Shown: positions 26,241 through 36,803 of the stretch, piece after piece
Layout of the letters: every line of letters starts with the position of its first letter
Position numbering within the stretch: position 1 is the stretch's first letter
From: AP-15 sp963736715
GTDB lineage: Bacteria > Pseudomonadota > Alphaproteobacteria > ATCC43930 > CGMCC-115725
Direction of reading: 5' to 3'
Length of the DNA: 64,000 bases
Assembly: GCA_963736715.1 (NCBI GenBank)
Contig: CAVTQA010000010.1
Span: forward strand, 1 to 64,000
Notes under the pieces: model-generated
Seen by the model: only the letters and a program-made list of their open reading frames with translations
Database searches by the model: none
Told to the model about the DNA's origin: nothing
Translations under genes and position numbers: made by a program

Positions 26241-26284
26241 CCTAGCCCTCTCCCGCAAGCGGGGCGAGAGTCGGGGTGAGGGGC
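26232..26284. repeat. Palindromic repeat overlapping the M15 gene start
   Basis: GCCCCTCACCCTAGCCCTCTCCCGC and its imperfect inverse GGGGCGAGAGTCGGGGTGAGGGGC, separated by AAGC, form a long hairpin. Similar CCCCTCACCCT...AGGGTGAGGGG units are common between genes in Alphaproteobacteria. It lies between the amidohydrolase stop and the M15 signal peptide and supplies the probable ribosome site and GTG start of the M15 gene. Confidence 0.75.
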
Positions 26285-26290
26285 AAATCG

Positions 26291-27109
26291 TCAGCCCTGC
26301 AGGTTCCAGCCGAGCCAGTCGCAGACCGCCCGGCCCATGACGAGTTCGAGGTCCCGGCCCTTGAGCCACGGCATCTCCTCGGTGAACATCGTCACGCACT
26401 CTTTCCACGAACACGGCATGCGGGTGATGTCCGTCCCCCAGAAAGTGCGCTCGGGCCCAAACGCCTCGACGATCTGCTGGGTGTATTTGTGGATGTTGCG
26501 GTAGGGATATGGCTGGCTCGAATTACCCGGCGCGCCGGTCGCCTTGACGGCGACATTGGGATGTTTGGCGAGCGCCAGCAATGCCGGCTGGTTACCGTGC
26601 GCGGCGTCGTCCTTGCCGTCGCGGACCCGCGCGTAGTGATCGATGATCAGCTTCAGTCCCGGATGACGCTCGGCAACCCGCCCGACCTGCGGCAGATAGT
26701 TCGACGCCATCAGCGCGATCGGGATCCCGGCCTTCTCGGCCGCCGGCCACAGCCAGTCCATCGTCCCGTCGGTCATCCAACTGGCCTGGTGCGGCTGGGT
26801 GAACGCGTAACGCAGCCCGAGCATGCCCGGCCGCTGCTTCCAGGTGTCGATCAGTGAGCGGTTTTCCGGCTTGTCGGGCGGGAAATTGCCGAGAATTCCG
26901 AAGCGGTTCGGGTATTTGGCCGCCGCCTCCTCGGATATCTTCGCGGAGTTCGGGTCCCAGCCCGGCGGGTGCAGCAGACAGGCACTGACGCCCGCGGCAT
27001 CCATGTCGCGGACGCATTCTTCCGCGGTATAGGAATTGACTTGACGATGCGACGGATTGGTCGGCGGCCCGGCCGACCAGATGTGAACCTGTGCGTCGAC
27101 GATCAGCAT
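26291..27109 (-). CDS. Amidohydrolase-family protein (ACMSD-like, amidohydrolase 2)
   Basis: A 272-residue TIM-barrel hydrolase with the metal motif VDAQVHIWSAG in place of the usual HxH, a LIIDHYARVRDG strand and a TFWGTDITRMPCSW end that contains the conserved Asp. Such enzymes often hydrolyse or decarboxylate ring-cleavage products. It follows the Rieske oxygenase by 40 bp on the same strand, which fits a catabolic role. The substrate is unknown. Confidence 0.85.
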   Translation of the reverse strand: MLIVDAQVHIWSAGPPTNPSHRQVNSYTAEECVRDMDAAGVSACLLHPPGWDPNSAKISEEAAAKYPNRFGILGNFPPDKPENRSLIDTWKQRPGMLGLRYAFTQPHQASWMTDGTMDWLWPAAEKAGIPIALMASNYLPQVGRVAERHPGLKLIIDHYARVRDGKDDAAHGNQPALLALAKHPNVAVKATGAPGNSSQPYPYRNIHKYTQQIVEAFGPERTFWGTDITRMPCSWKECVTMFTEEMPWLKGRDLELVMGRAVCDWLGWNLQG

Positions 27110-27149
27110 GGCGTCTCACTCCGTTGTATTGCCCAGCCGTCGGGTAGGC

Positions 27150-28448
27150 TTATTCGGCGGCCACGAGCAGCGGCGGCTGTTTGAGGTAGCTCTCGGCGAG
27201 CTGTCTCCCGGTAGCGCGCATCAGCTGCTTGTCGAGCGCTGGGGTCCGCGCCGGCGGGACGCGCACCACTGTGTCGTTGCAATAGGTCGGAATCACCGCG
27301 CCGTCGTCCCGAAACAACCCTTCGGGGTCGCAGCCGGCTTTGACGGCCCGGATGCCGCGCCGGATCTGGTTGCGGAACATGCTGATGCCGCGGTCGGTGG
27401 TGGCGAGATGTTCGAGACCATGGACGGCGACGGGGCGTTGCGAGACCTGGGCTTCGAAATCGCCGGGATGCCGCTGGCTTTCCTCGTAGGTCTCCATGCC
27501 GAGCTGGCCAGGCAGCATGATGCTCCGGTCGGCCCACCAATCGGGCGTGACGATGCCCTCGGTTTCGCTGACGTGGCGAAGTTCGATCTGCATCGTGTTG
27601 GTGTCGTCCAGCGGCACGATCCACCGGCTCATCATCGGTCCGCTGAACGGGTGCTCATGCTGGCCGGTCTCCCAGATCGGCGCGACCTGCTGGAGGTTGG
27701 GCAGCACGTTCTCGACCGATCGCGACCAGATGTTGTCGCCGACCCTGCGGGTCGCAATGTAGATGATCCCGACCGGGGTCTCGGCGAAATCCAGCTCGGG
27801 AAGTACCCCGAACTCATCGGTGAACACCGCGCCGCTGACGATCGTGTGGAGGAACGCGGTATGCACCGCATCCATCGTGTTTTCGAGAATCTGCAGCCAG
27901 TTGCACGGATAGAAATACTTCTGGCCGGGCATCACGCGAAAGCCAGGCCGGACAAAGCTGTCATAGGTCGGAAACGCCGGCTGCTGCTCGGGCGGACCGA
28001 GATAGGCGAACACGATGCCGTGCGCCTCGTGGATCGGATAGGCGCCGTGGAACAGCCGATCTTTCAAGGTGCTGTTGGCTGGCTCTCCGGGAGTCTCGAG
28101 GATTGTCCCGTCCACGTCGAACAGCCAGCCGTGATAACAGCAGCGGATCCCCTTGTCGCCGACCAGCCCAAACTCCAGTGACGTGCCGCGATGCGGGCAG
28201 TGCAATTCCAACAGGCCGACCGCGCCGCCGCGGTCGCGGAAGGCGACCAGTTCCTCGCCGAGGATTTTAACCCGGAGCGGCAGGTCCTTTATGTCGTCGG
28301 AGTAGCAGATCGGCTGCCAGAAGCGGCGCATATATTCGCCGCACGGCGTGTCCGGGGCGACGTGGGTGAGCTCGGTGTCCTCGCTTGGCACTTGGCGATG
28401 GTGATAGCCGCTGTAACGCGCCTTGAGAAACGGGGCCCTGGTTGCCAT
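27150..28448 (-). CDS. Rieske aromatic-ring oxygenase, alpha subunit
   Basis: A 432-residue oxygenase. The Rieske motif CPHRGTSLEFG...CCYHGWLFD binds the 2Fe-2S cluster. The catalytic iron site is ILENTMDAVHTAFLH, with the bridging Asp and two His. It resembles single-component-type alpha subunits (phthalate or vanillate demethylase group). No reductase is encoded nearby, but a small 2Fe-2S ferredoxin lies three genes up. The ATG at 28448 follows an AGGAGG site. The 135-bp gap upstream contains no gene. Confidence 0.92.
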   Translation of the reverse strand: MATRAPFLKARYSGYHHRQVPSEDTELTHVAPDTPCGEYMRRFWQPICYSDDIKDLPLRVKILGEELVAFRDRGGAVGLLELHCPHRGTSLEFGLVGDKGIRCCYHGWLFDVDGTILETPGEPANSTLKDRLFHGAYPIHEAHGIVFAYLGPPEQQPAFPTYDSFVRPGFRVMPGQKYFYPCNWLQILENTMDAVHTAFLHTIVSGAVFTDEFGVLPELDFAETPVGIIYIATRRVGDNIWSRSVENVLPNLQQVAPIWETGQHEHPFSGPMMSRWIVPLDDTNTMQIELRHVSETEGIVTPDWWADRSIMLPGQLGMETYEESQRHPGDFEAQVSQRPVAVHGLEHLATTDRGISMFRNQIRRGIRAVKAGCDPEGLFRDDGAVIPTYCNDTVVRVPPARTPALDKQLMRATGRQLAESYLKQPPLLVAAE

Positions 28449-28583
28449 CGAAAGCCTCCTTTAGGATTGCTCTGGACGAACGTTTTTTGTTCTTCCTGCT
28501 CTCCCGCCAAAAACCCAACGGCGAGCGGAATGTCAAGAGAGGGCCCGACGGCACGGCCCTCCGTGGGCCTTTGGGGGCGGGGC

Positions 28584-29141
28584 TTACCGCTGCATGCCCT
28601 CGGCGCCGGCGGGCACGTCGTAGAAGGCCAGGGTCATGGACACGCTGGTGTAGAAGCCCATCAGGCAGATCACGTCGGTAATGCCCTCATGGCCGAGCGC
28701 CTCGACCGCCCGGTCGAAGAGGCCCTTGGAGACCCAGCGCGAATTCGTGAGGCAGGTCGCCATCTCGTAGATGACCTGTTCGCGCTTGTCATCGAACGAG
28801 GTCGGCAGGCCGGACAACATCGCCTCGACCTTGTCGGCCGGCAGACCGGCCGCCTTCGCGGCGCGCTCGTGCGCGTTGGTCGGGTAGGCCGAATGCCACT
28901 TGCTGTTGATAATGACGACGGCGATTTCGCGCTCACGCTCGCTCAGTGAGTAGCCAGTGCGGAAATAGGCGCCGAGCGGCCCCATCACCTTCACCAGCTT
29001 GGGGTTGTGGACATAGATCTTGTTCGGGCCCGGCAAGCGGCCGCGCGTCTCCAGCAGAGAGCGGTAGCCCTCCTGCTGCTCCGGGGTCATCTGCTCATAC
29101 GGGATCTCGGCATAACGGCCGAAGGTCGGTGTTTCGGGCAT
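28584..29141 (-). CDS. Carboxymuconolactone decarboxylase-family protein
   Basis: A 185-residue helical protein: FGRYAEIPYEQMTPEQQEGY, YSLSEREREIAVVIINSKW, and SAYPTNAHERAAKAAGL at the position of the AhpD/CMD active-site region, without the CxxC of peroxidase-like members. The ATG at 29141 is preceded by AGGAGGA; a longer frame from 29195 is not supported. It lies upstream of the Rieske oxygenase on the same strand and is probably part of the same pathway. Confidence 0.87.
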   Translation of the reverse strand: MPETPTFGRYAEIPYEQMTPEQQEGYRSLLETRGRLPGPNKIYVHNPKLVKVMGPLGAYFRTGYSLSEREREIAVVIINSKWHSAYPTNAHERAAKAAGLPADKVEAMLSGLPTSFDDKREQVIYEMATCLTNSRWVSKGLFDRAVEALGHEGITDVICLMGFYTSVSMTLAFYDVPAGAEGMQR

Positions 29142-29228
29142 AAGGCAAGTCCTCCTCATTGTCGGCAACAAATGGCCGGGTCGAAACCCGGCCATTCCTT
29201 GTCGGATGTTGCGAACCGATCGGCTCGG

Positions 29229-29573
29229 CTATTTCTGGTCGGGCTGCAGCATCAGCCGATCGACCCGGCCGCCCTCGATCAGATGCGTTTGCAGGATCTC
29301 ATCGACATCTTCAGTGCTGTCATAGTGGTACCAGACGCCCTCGGGATAGATCACCATGTTGGGGCCGAGCTCGCACCGGTCGAGGCAGCCGGAGGCATTC
29401 ACCCGGATGTTCTCGATGCCGAGCGCCTTTGCCTTCTCGCGCACATAGGCGCGCAACTTCTCACTGCCCCCGGCGCTGCAGCAGCCGCGCGGGTGTCCTT
29501 CGGGGCGCACATTCGTGCAGCAGAATATGTGGCGATCGTAAAAGAGCGGCGGATCCGCCGGCGCACTTGGCAT
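29229..29573 (-). CDS. Thioredoxin-like 2Fe-2S ferredoxin
   Basis: A 114-residue protein of the thioredoxin-fold ferredoxin type: DRHIFCCTNVRPEGHPRGCC, then NASGCLDRCELGPNMVIYPEG, giving the spaced cysteines of a 2Fe-2S site, and VWYHYDSTEDVDEILQTHL near the end. It would pass single electrons in the cytoplasm. It lies 87 bp upstream of the CMD-family gene on the same strand, so it might serve the Rieske oxygenase (inference). Confidence 0.9.
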   Translation of the reverse strand: MPSAPADPPLFYDRHIFCCTNVRPEGHPRGCCSAGGSEKLRAYVREKAKALGIENIRVNASGCLDRCELGPNMVIYPEGVWYHYDSTEDVDEILQTHLIEGGRVDRLMLQPDQK

Positions 29574-29698
29574 TCGGGCTCTCCATGTTGTTGTAGTGGC
29601 GGAGCGAATGTCGCGAGCCGCCGTTCGGACGTAAGGTGGGAAGCCTAACGCCTCCGGCCACCCGCGGCAACGCTGCTATGACATCACAGGGAGTTATC

Positions 29699-31723
<2,025 letters not shown>

Positions 31724-31756
31724 CGTCCCGCGCTCTCCAACACCGAGGAGAAGGTC

Positions 31757-32731
31757 ATGGCGCATGCAATTCGTTTCGAGAAATCCGGGGGCCCAGATGT
31801 TCTGTCGTGGCAACAGGTGGAGGTCGGCAAACCCGGTCAGGGCCAGGTCCGCCTCCGCCATACTGCGGTCGGTCTCAATTACATCGACACCTATCACCGT
31901 AGCGGCCTCTATCAGATGCCGTTGCCGAGCGGGCTCGGCTCGGAGGCAGCGGGCGTCATCGAAGAAGTGGGACCCGGCGTTTCAGGTCTGAAGCCCGGCG
32001 ACCGGGTCGCGTACGCCGGGGGCCCGATTGGCGCCTATTCCGACGAGCGGGTAATGCCGGCCGACCGCCTCGTCCCGGTACCCGGCGGCATCACCGACCA
32101 GCAGGCGGCAGCGATGATGCTGAAAGGCATGACCGCCTGGTATCTCGTCCGCCGCACTCATCCGGTAAAGCGCGGCCAAACGATCCTGATCCACGCCGCG
32201 GCGGGCGGAGTCGGCTTGATCGTCTGTCAGTGGGCAAAGCACCTCGGCGCCACCGTGACCGGCACCGTCGGCGACTCAGACAAAGCTGCACTCGCCAAAC
32301 GGAACGGCTGCGACTACCCGATCCTCTACAAGAGCGAGGATTTTGTCGCCAAGGTGAACGAACTTACCCAGGGCAAGAAGCTGCCGGTTGTTTACAACTC
32401 GGTCGGCAAGGACACGTTCTACAAGTCGCTCGACTGCCTGGCGCCGCTCGGGCTGATGGTGTCATTCGGCCAGTCTTCAGGGGCGATCGGGCCTGTCGAT
32501 CTCGGTATTCTCGCAGCGAAGGGCTCGCTCTTTTTGACGCGGCCGACTCTAAATACCTACACGGCGAGTCGAGAAGATCTATTGACGGCTGCTCGAGAGC
32601 TGTTCGAGGTCGTCCAGAGCGGAGCCGTGAAGATCGCGGTCAACCAAACGTATCCACTACGCGACGCCGCCCGCGCACATCGTGACCTCGAAGGCCGTAA
32701 GACGACCGGGCAAACCGTACTGACGGTTTAG
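31757..32731 (+). CDS. qorA: NADPH:quinone oxidoreductase (zinc-free MDR)
   Basis: A 324-residue medium-chain reductase: VGLNYIDTYHRSGLYQMPLP, LGSEAAGVIEEVGPGV, and the nucleotide-binding ILIHAAAGGVGLIVCQWAK. No structural zinc cysteines are present, as in QorA. It reduces quinones by single-electron transfer. The ATG follows GAGGAGAAGG. It starts 33 bp after the DUF255 gene and may be co-transcribed. Confidence 0.93.
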   Translation: MAHAIRFEKSGGPDVLSWQQVEVGKPGQGQVRLRHTAVGLNYIDTYHRSGLYQMPLPSGLGSEAAGVIEEVGPGVSGLKPGDRVAYAGGPIGAYSDERVMPADRLVPVPGGITDQQAAAMMLKGMTAWYLVRRTHPVKRGQTILIHAAAGGVGLIVCQWAKHLGATVTGTVGDSDKAALAKRNGCDYPILYKSEDFVAKVNELTQGKKLPVVYNSVGKDTFYKSLDCLAPLGLMVSFGQSSGAIGPVDLGILAAKGSLFLTRPTLNTYTASREDLLTAARELFEVVQSGAVKIAVNQTYPLRDAARAHRDLEGRKTTGQTVLTV

Positions 32732-32746
32732 CGCTTAACCCATAGA

Positions 32747-32810
32747 GATTGCTTCGTCGCTGCGCTCCTCGCAATGACTGCGTCGTCATTGCGAGCGCAG
32801 CGACGCAATC
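32747..32810. repeat. Palindromic intergenic repeat between convergent genes
   Basis: GATTGCTTCGTCGCTGCGC...GCAATGAC (32747-32778) and GTCATTGCGAGCGCAGCGACGCAATC (32785-32810) are inverted copies; the left arm has two extra triplets (TTC and CTC). The unit is of a type seen widely between alphaproteobacterial genes. It fills the gap between the ends of qorA and rho and could act as a two-way transcription barrier. Confidence 0.75.
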
Positions 32811-32822
32811 CCGGTCCTACGC

Positions 32823-34079
32823 TCAAGTATTCATTGCGTCAAAGAACTCGGCGTTGCTCTTCAATTCCTTGAGCTTGTTGATCAGGAACTCGAGACCGTC
32901 GACGGTGCCCATCGGGGTCAAGACGCGGCGCAATACCCACATTTTCGACAGGACGCCGCGATCGACCAGCAATTCCTCCTTGCGGGTGCCGGATTTGGTG
33001 ATGTCGATCGATGGGAAGGTGCGCTTGTCGGCGACCTTGCGGTCGAGGATGATTTCCGAATTGCCGGTGCCTTTGAACTCTTCGAAGATCACCTCGTCCA
33101 TCCGCGAGCCGGTGTCGATCAGCGCCGTTGCGATGATCGTCAGCGAACCGCCTTCCTCTATGTTCCGGGCAGCGCCGAAAAACCGTTTCGGCCGCTGCAG
33201 CGCGTTGGCGTCGACGCCGCCGGTCAGCACTTTTCCGGAAGAGGGGACGACCGTGTTGTAGGCGCGCGCAAGGCGGGTGATCGAATCGAGCAGGATCACG
33301 ACGTCCCGCTTGTGCTCGACGAGCCGCTTCGCCTTCTCGATAACCATCTCGGCTATCTGGACATGGCGTTGGGCCGGCTCGTCGAAGGTCGAGCTGATGA
33401 CCTCGCCTCGCACCGAGCGGGCCATGTCGGTCACCTCCTCGGGCCGTTCGTCGATCAGCAGCACGATCAGGTAGACCTCGGGATGGTTGGCCATGATCGC
33501 ATGCGCGATGTTCTGCAGCATCACCGTCTTGCCGGCGCGCGGCGGAGATACGATCAAGGCCCGTTGACCCTTGCCGAGCGGCGTGATCAGGTCGATGACC
33601 CGCGTTGTCAGATCCTTTCGCGTCGGGTCGTCGAATTCCAACCCGAGCTTCTCCTCGGGATAGAGCGGCGTCAGATTGTCGAAGTTGATGCGCTGGCGCA
33701 GGCGGTCGGGTTCGTCAAAGTTGATTGCGTTCACCTTGAGGAGAGCAAAATAGCGCTCGCCGTCGCGCGGTGAACGGATCTGGCCTTCGACAGTATCGCC
33801 GGTCCGCAGGCCAAAGCGTCGGACCTGACTCGGGCTGACATAAATGTCGTCCGGCCCAGGCAGGTAGTTGGCTTCCGGAGACCGCAGGAATCCGAAGCCG
33901 TCCGACAGCACTTCGAGCACGCCGTCACCGGAAATCGGCACGTCGTTTTCGGCTAGCTGCTTGAGAATCGCGAACAGCATGTCCTGCTTGCGCAGCGAGG
34001 ACGCGTTCTCGATTTCCAGCTCTTCAGCAAAAGCGAGGAGCTCTGCCGGGGTTTTACGTTTTAATTCCTGTAAATTCAT
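32823..34079 (-). CDS. rho: Transcription termination factor Rho
   Basis: A 418-residue RNA-dependent ATPase. It begins MNLQELKRKTPAELLAFAEE, has the RNA-binding GFGFLRSPEANYLPGPDDIYVS, Walker A in SPPRAGKT, Walker B in VVILLDSITRLARAYN, and the Q/R-loop regions toward the end. Length is standard. It is the last of the leftward genes leading away from the candidate origin. Confidence 0.98.
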   Translation of the reverse strand: MNLQELKRKTPAELLAFAEELEIENASSLRKQDMLFAILKQLAENDVPISGDGVLEVLSDGFGFLRSPEANYLPGPDDIYVSPSQVRRFGLRTGDTVEGQIRSPRDGERYFALLKVNAINFDEPDRLRQRINFDNLTPLYPEEKLGLEFDDPTRKDLTTRVIDLITPLGKGQRALIVSPPRAGKTVMLQNIAHAIMANHPEVYLIVLLIDERPEEVTDMARSVRGEVISSTFDEPAQRHVQIAEMVIEKAKRLVEHKRDVVILLDSITRLARAYNTVVPSSGKVLTGGVDANALQRPKRFFGAARNIEEGGSLTIIATALIDTGSRMDEVIFEEFKGTGNSEIILDRKVADKRTFPSIDITKSGTRKEELLVDRGVLSKMWVLRRVLTPMGTVDGLEFLINKLKELKSNAEFFDAMNT

Positions 34080-34292
34080 GGGTTCGTGTCAAGGTGAGGA
34101 CCTGGGCGCCTGTCGGGGCGGACCTCCCGCTGAGAACGCTTCGAGCAGGGTCTTAGGTTCAGCCGAGAAGGGAAGGGATTAGCAGAAAGAACCGGATTAC
34201 CGGCTCGGCAATCCCTCTATGCGTTTGAGATAAGCCGGTCAAATGCGATTACAAGATCTCTGCCCATCAGAGAACGCAGCGAAAAACCAGGG

Positions 34293-34742
34293 TTAGAACG
34301 GCTTAACGACGACGAGCACAACGATCGCGATCAGCGCCAAGGTGGGCAGCTCATTGACCAGGCGGAAAAACCGTGTCGAGTGGCGATTTTGGTCCACCGA
34401 AAACTTACCGCGCCAGCAAGCGAGCGCGAAATGAAACACGGTCAATCCCACAACGAGAGCAAGTTTAATCCAAATCCAACCCATCCGCCAGTCGACTACC
34501 CCCGGTATTTCTGCGAGCAAGAGCCCGAAGCACCATGTAGCAAGCATTGCGGGTGTCATAATGCCGCGTAACAGGCGGCGTTCCATAACCTTGAAGGTCG
34601 CCGAGAGGTCCGATTCGACCGGTGCCATCGAGTGATAGACATAGAGACGCGGCAAATAGAGTAGGCCGGCCATCCAGGCGACCATGCTCACGATGTGGAG
34701 TGACTTTATCCAGGGATAAGCTGCGGAAAGCCACCCAATCAA
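34293..34742 (-). CDS. hemJ: Protoporphyrinogen oxidase HemJ
   Basis: About 149 residues with four membrane segments: YPWIKSLHIVSMVAWMAGLL containing the conserved His, RRLLRGIMTPAMLATWCFG, WIWIKLALVVGLTVFHFALA, and a last segment LIAIVVLVVV. HemJ oxidises protoporphyrinogen IX in heme synthesis. I choose the TTG at 34742, which overlaps the hemH stop (TTGA); the frame is open upstream only as hemH shadow. It lies between hemH and rho, as in many relatives. Confidence 0.88.
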   Translation of the reverse strand: MIGWLSAAYPWIKSLHIVSMVAWMAGLLYLPRLYVYHSMAPVESDLSATFKVMERRLLRGIMTPAMLATWCFGLLLAEIPGVVDWRMGWIWIKLALVVGLTVFHFALACWRGKFSVDQNRHSTRFFRLVNELPTLALIAIVVLVVVKPF

Positions 34743-35755
34743 GCGGCCAGTCCGGACATGGCGCAACGAGCAAAATCGGAAGCACAGCCGCCGACCCGAT
34801 CCTCGCTGCAAGCACGGCGGACGAGCATGGCGAGCGATCGGATGAAGCCCGGCTCAGTCCCGACTGTCGGAACCCGATGATACGCCGGCACGCCCGAGGT
34901 CGCAGCCAGATCGCGGTAATCGAGGTCCAGCTCGACCAGGGTTTCGGAGTGCTCGGAAACAAAAGAGATCGGCGCCACGACGAGGGGGACCCTCTCCTTA
35001 CCCGCGCGGCGAATCTCCTCGTCGGTTGCCGGACCGATCCACTCCAGCGGACCGACACGACTTTGATAGCAGACCGTCCAATCAACGCCCGGCCGGTTCA
35101 ACGCAGCGATCACGGCCGCGGCGGTTGTCTCGACCTGGTTGGGGTAGGGGTCACCGGCCTGCACGATCCTTTTCGGCAAGCCGTGGGCGGTGAGCAGCAG
35201 ACGAGGAGGTTTTTCGTGATCGGCAGCCGCATCGAGCTCCGGTCGGATCAATCCGGCTATCGCTTCTATAAAACCCGCATCGGCGGGATAACAGCATACC
35301 ACCCGCGTTGGACATTCGATCCTTTGGCGTGACGCCGAGACGCGCCATGCGGCGAGCGACGAAGCCGTCGTCGTCGTCGAGAATTGCGGATAAAGCGGCA
35401 GGCAAACCACTTCGTCCGCCGCCCATTCGGCGACCTCTCGCGCAGTCTGCTCGCTGGTGGGGTTCCAATAGCGCATAGCGACATAACACCGGTGCTGCGG
35501 CCCCAAAACCGATTCAAGCGCTGTCGCCTGCGCCTCGGTGTTAGCGAGCAGCGGCGACCCGCCGCCGAGTTTGCGATAGATCTCCTGCGCTACCCGGCGT
35601 CGACGCCATGCGATGATGCGCGCCAGCGGCAGCCGAGCGAGCGCAGGCAACCGCAGGATGGCGGGATCGCTGAAGAGGTTGAACAGAAAGGGCTGCACCG
35701 CTTCCGGCCGATCCGGACCTCCGAGGTTCATCAGCACGACCGCAGTACGCGCCAT
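34739..35755 (-). CDS. hemH: Ferrochelatase
   Basis: A 338-residue enzyme inserting Fe(II) into protoporphyrin IX. Signatures: VVLMNLGGPDRPEAVQPFL, YVAMRYWNPTSEQTA, PLYPQFSTTTTASS, LLLTAHGLPKRIV with the active-site His, and VVAPISFVSEHSETLVELD. It starts 1 bp after the hemE stop and overlaps hemJ by 4 bp, so hemE, hemH and hemJ form one operon. Confidence 0.96.
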   Translation of the reverse strand: MARTAVVLMNLGGPDRPEAVQPFLFNLFSDPAILRLPALARLPLARIIAWRRRRVAQEIYRKLGGGSPLLANTEAQATALESVLGPQHRCYVAMRYWNPTSEQTAREVAEWAADEVVCLPLYPQFSTTTTASSLAAWRVSASRQRIECPTRVVCCYPADAGFIEAIAGLIRPELDAAADHEKPPRLLLTAHGLPKRIVQAGDPYPNQVETTAAAVIAALNRPGVDWTVCYQSRVGPLEWIGPATDEEIRRAGKERVPLVVAPISFVSEHSETLVELDLDYRDLAATSGVPAYHRVPTVGTEPGFIRSLAMLVRRACSEDRVGGCASDFARCAMSGLAA

Positions 35756-35756
35756 G

Positions 35757-36803
35757 TCAGGCGTCCATCGGTTCAGCCAGGAGCCGGGCGAGAGCCTGCA
35801 CGTTTTCCGGAGGTGTCTCCGGCAACACTCCGTGGCCGAGGTTGAAGATGTACGGTCCCCGGCTGAGCATCTGGCGGAGCCCCCGTACCGCTTCTTCGAG
35901 CGCGGCCCCTCCGACGATCAGCAGGACAGGATCGAGGTTGCCCTGAACCGTCCCGTGCGGCTGCAAGCTGAGATGCGCATAATCTGGCGGCACTGAGGTG
36001 TCGATGCCGACCCCGTCGACCCCCGTTTCGCGAAGATAGCGCTCATGCAGCACGCCGGCACCGCGCGGAAAACCGATTACGGGATAATCGGCAAACCGCC
36101 GCTTCAGGACTGCTGCGATGCGACGGGTCGGTTCGATCACCCAACGCACGAACGCCGGTTCGGGCAGTACCCCGGCCCAGCTGTCGAACAGCTGCACGAC
36201 TTCCGCGCCGGCCTCGATTTGGCCGGTAAGGTATTCGATCGTGGCTTCCGCAAGCAAATCGATCAGCGAGTCAAACGCCTCTGGGTCGCGATAAGCCCAG
36301 CTCTTGACCCGGCGAAAATCGCGGCTTCCGCCGCCTTCCACCATGTAGGTCGCTACCGTCCAGGGCGCACCGGCAAAACCGATCAGCGTCGTCCGAGGAT
36401 CTAACGCGCCTCGGACCCGTCGAGCCGTTTCGAACACCGGGTCGAGCGATGAAGCGATGCGGCCGCAGTCGAGCCTTGCAACCCCTGCAGGGTCCTCGAT
36501 GCGCTCCAATACCGGCCCTTCCCCCTCGCGGAAGGCCAGCTTCTGCCCGAGCGCGTAGGGCAACATCAGAATGTCTGAGAACAAGATGGCGCCATCCATG
36601 CCGTATCGTCGGATCGGCTGCAGTGTCAGTTCGGCGGCCAAGGCCGGGGTCAAACACAGCTCGACGAAGTCGTGTGCTCTGGCGCGAACCTCTCGGTACT
36701 CGGGCAAGTAGCGTCCGGCTTGCCGCATCAGCCACCATGGCGGCGACGAAAGCGCTTCGCCCGCCAGCGCGCGTAACAGAGGTTTTGCTGGCCCAGTCTG
36801 CAT
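35757..36803 (-). CDS. hemE: Uroporphyrinogen decarboxylase
   Basis: A 348-residue heme-synthesis enzyme: PPWWLMRQAGRYLPEYREVR (substrate-binding Arg), AILFSDILMLPYALGQ with the catalytic Asp, and FNLGHGVLPETPPENVQAL near the end. ATG 36803 follows GGAGGG. In Caulobacter and Rickettsia hemE flanks the chromosome origin, and here it borders a 402-bp gene-free gap with DnaA-box-like sites. Confidence 0.97.
   Translation of the reverse strand: MQTGPAKPLLRALAGEALSSPPWWLMRQAGRYLPEYREVRARAHDFVELCLTPALAAELTLQPIRRYGMDGAILFSDILMLPYALGQKLAFREGEGPVLERIEDPAGVARLDCGRIASSLDPVFETARRVRGALDPRTTLIGFAGAPWTVATYMVEGGGSRDFRRVKSWAYRDPEAFDSLIDLLAEATIEYLTGQIEAGAEVVQLFDSWAGVLPEPAFVRWVIEPTRRIAAVLKRRFADYPVIGFPRGAGVLHERYLRETGVDGVGIDTSVPPDYAHLSLQPHGTVQGNLDPVLLIVGGAALEEAVRGLRQMLSRGPYIFNLGHGVLPETPPENVQALARLLAEPMDA

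Noticed and set aside
28449..28583. Terminator between the CMD-family and Rieske genes
   Set aside because: GGGCC/GGCCC pairings exist but there is no T tract, so I cannot support termination.
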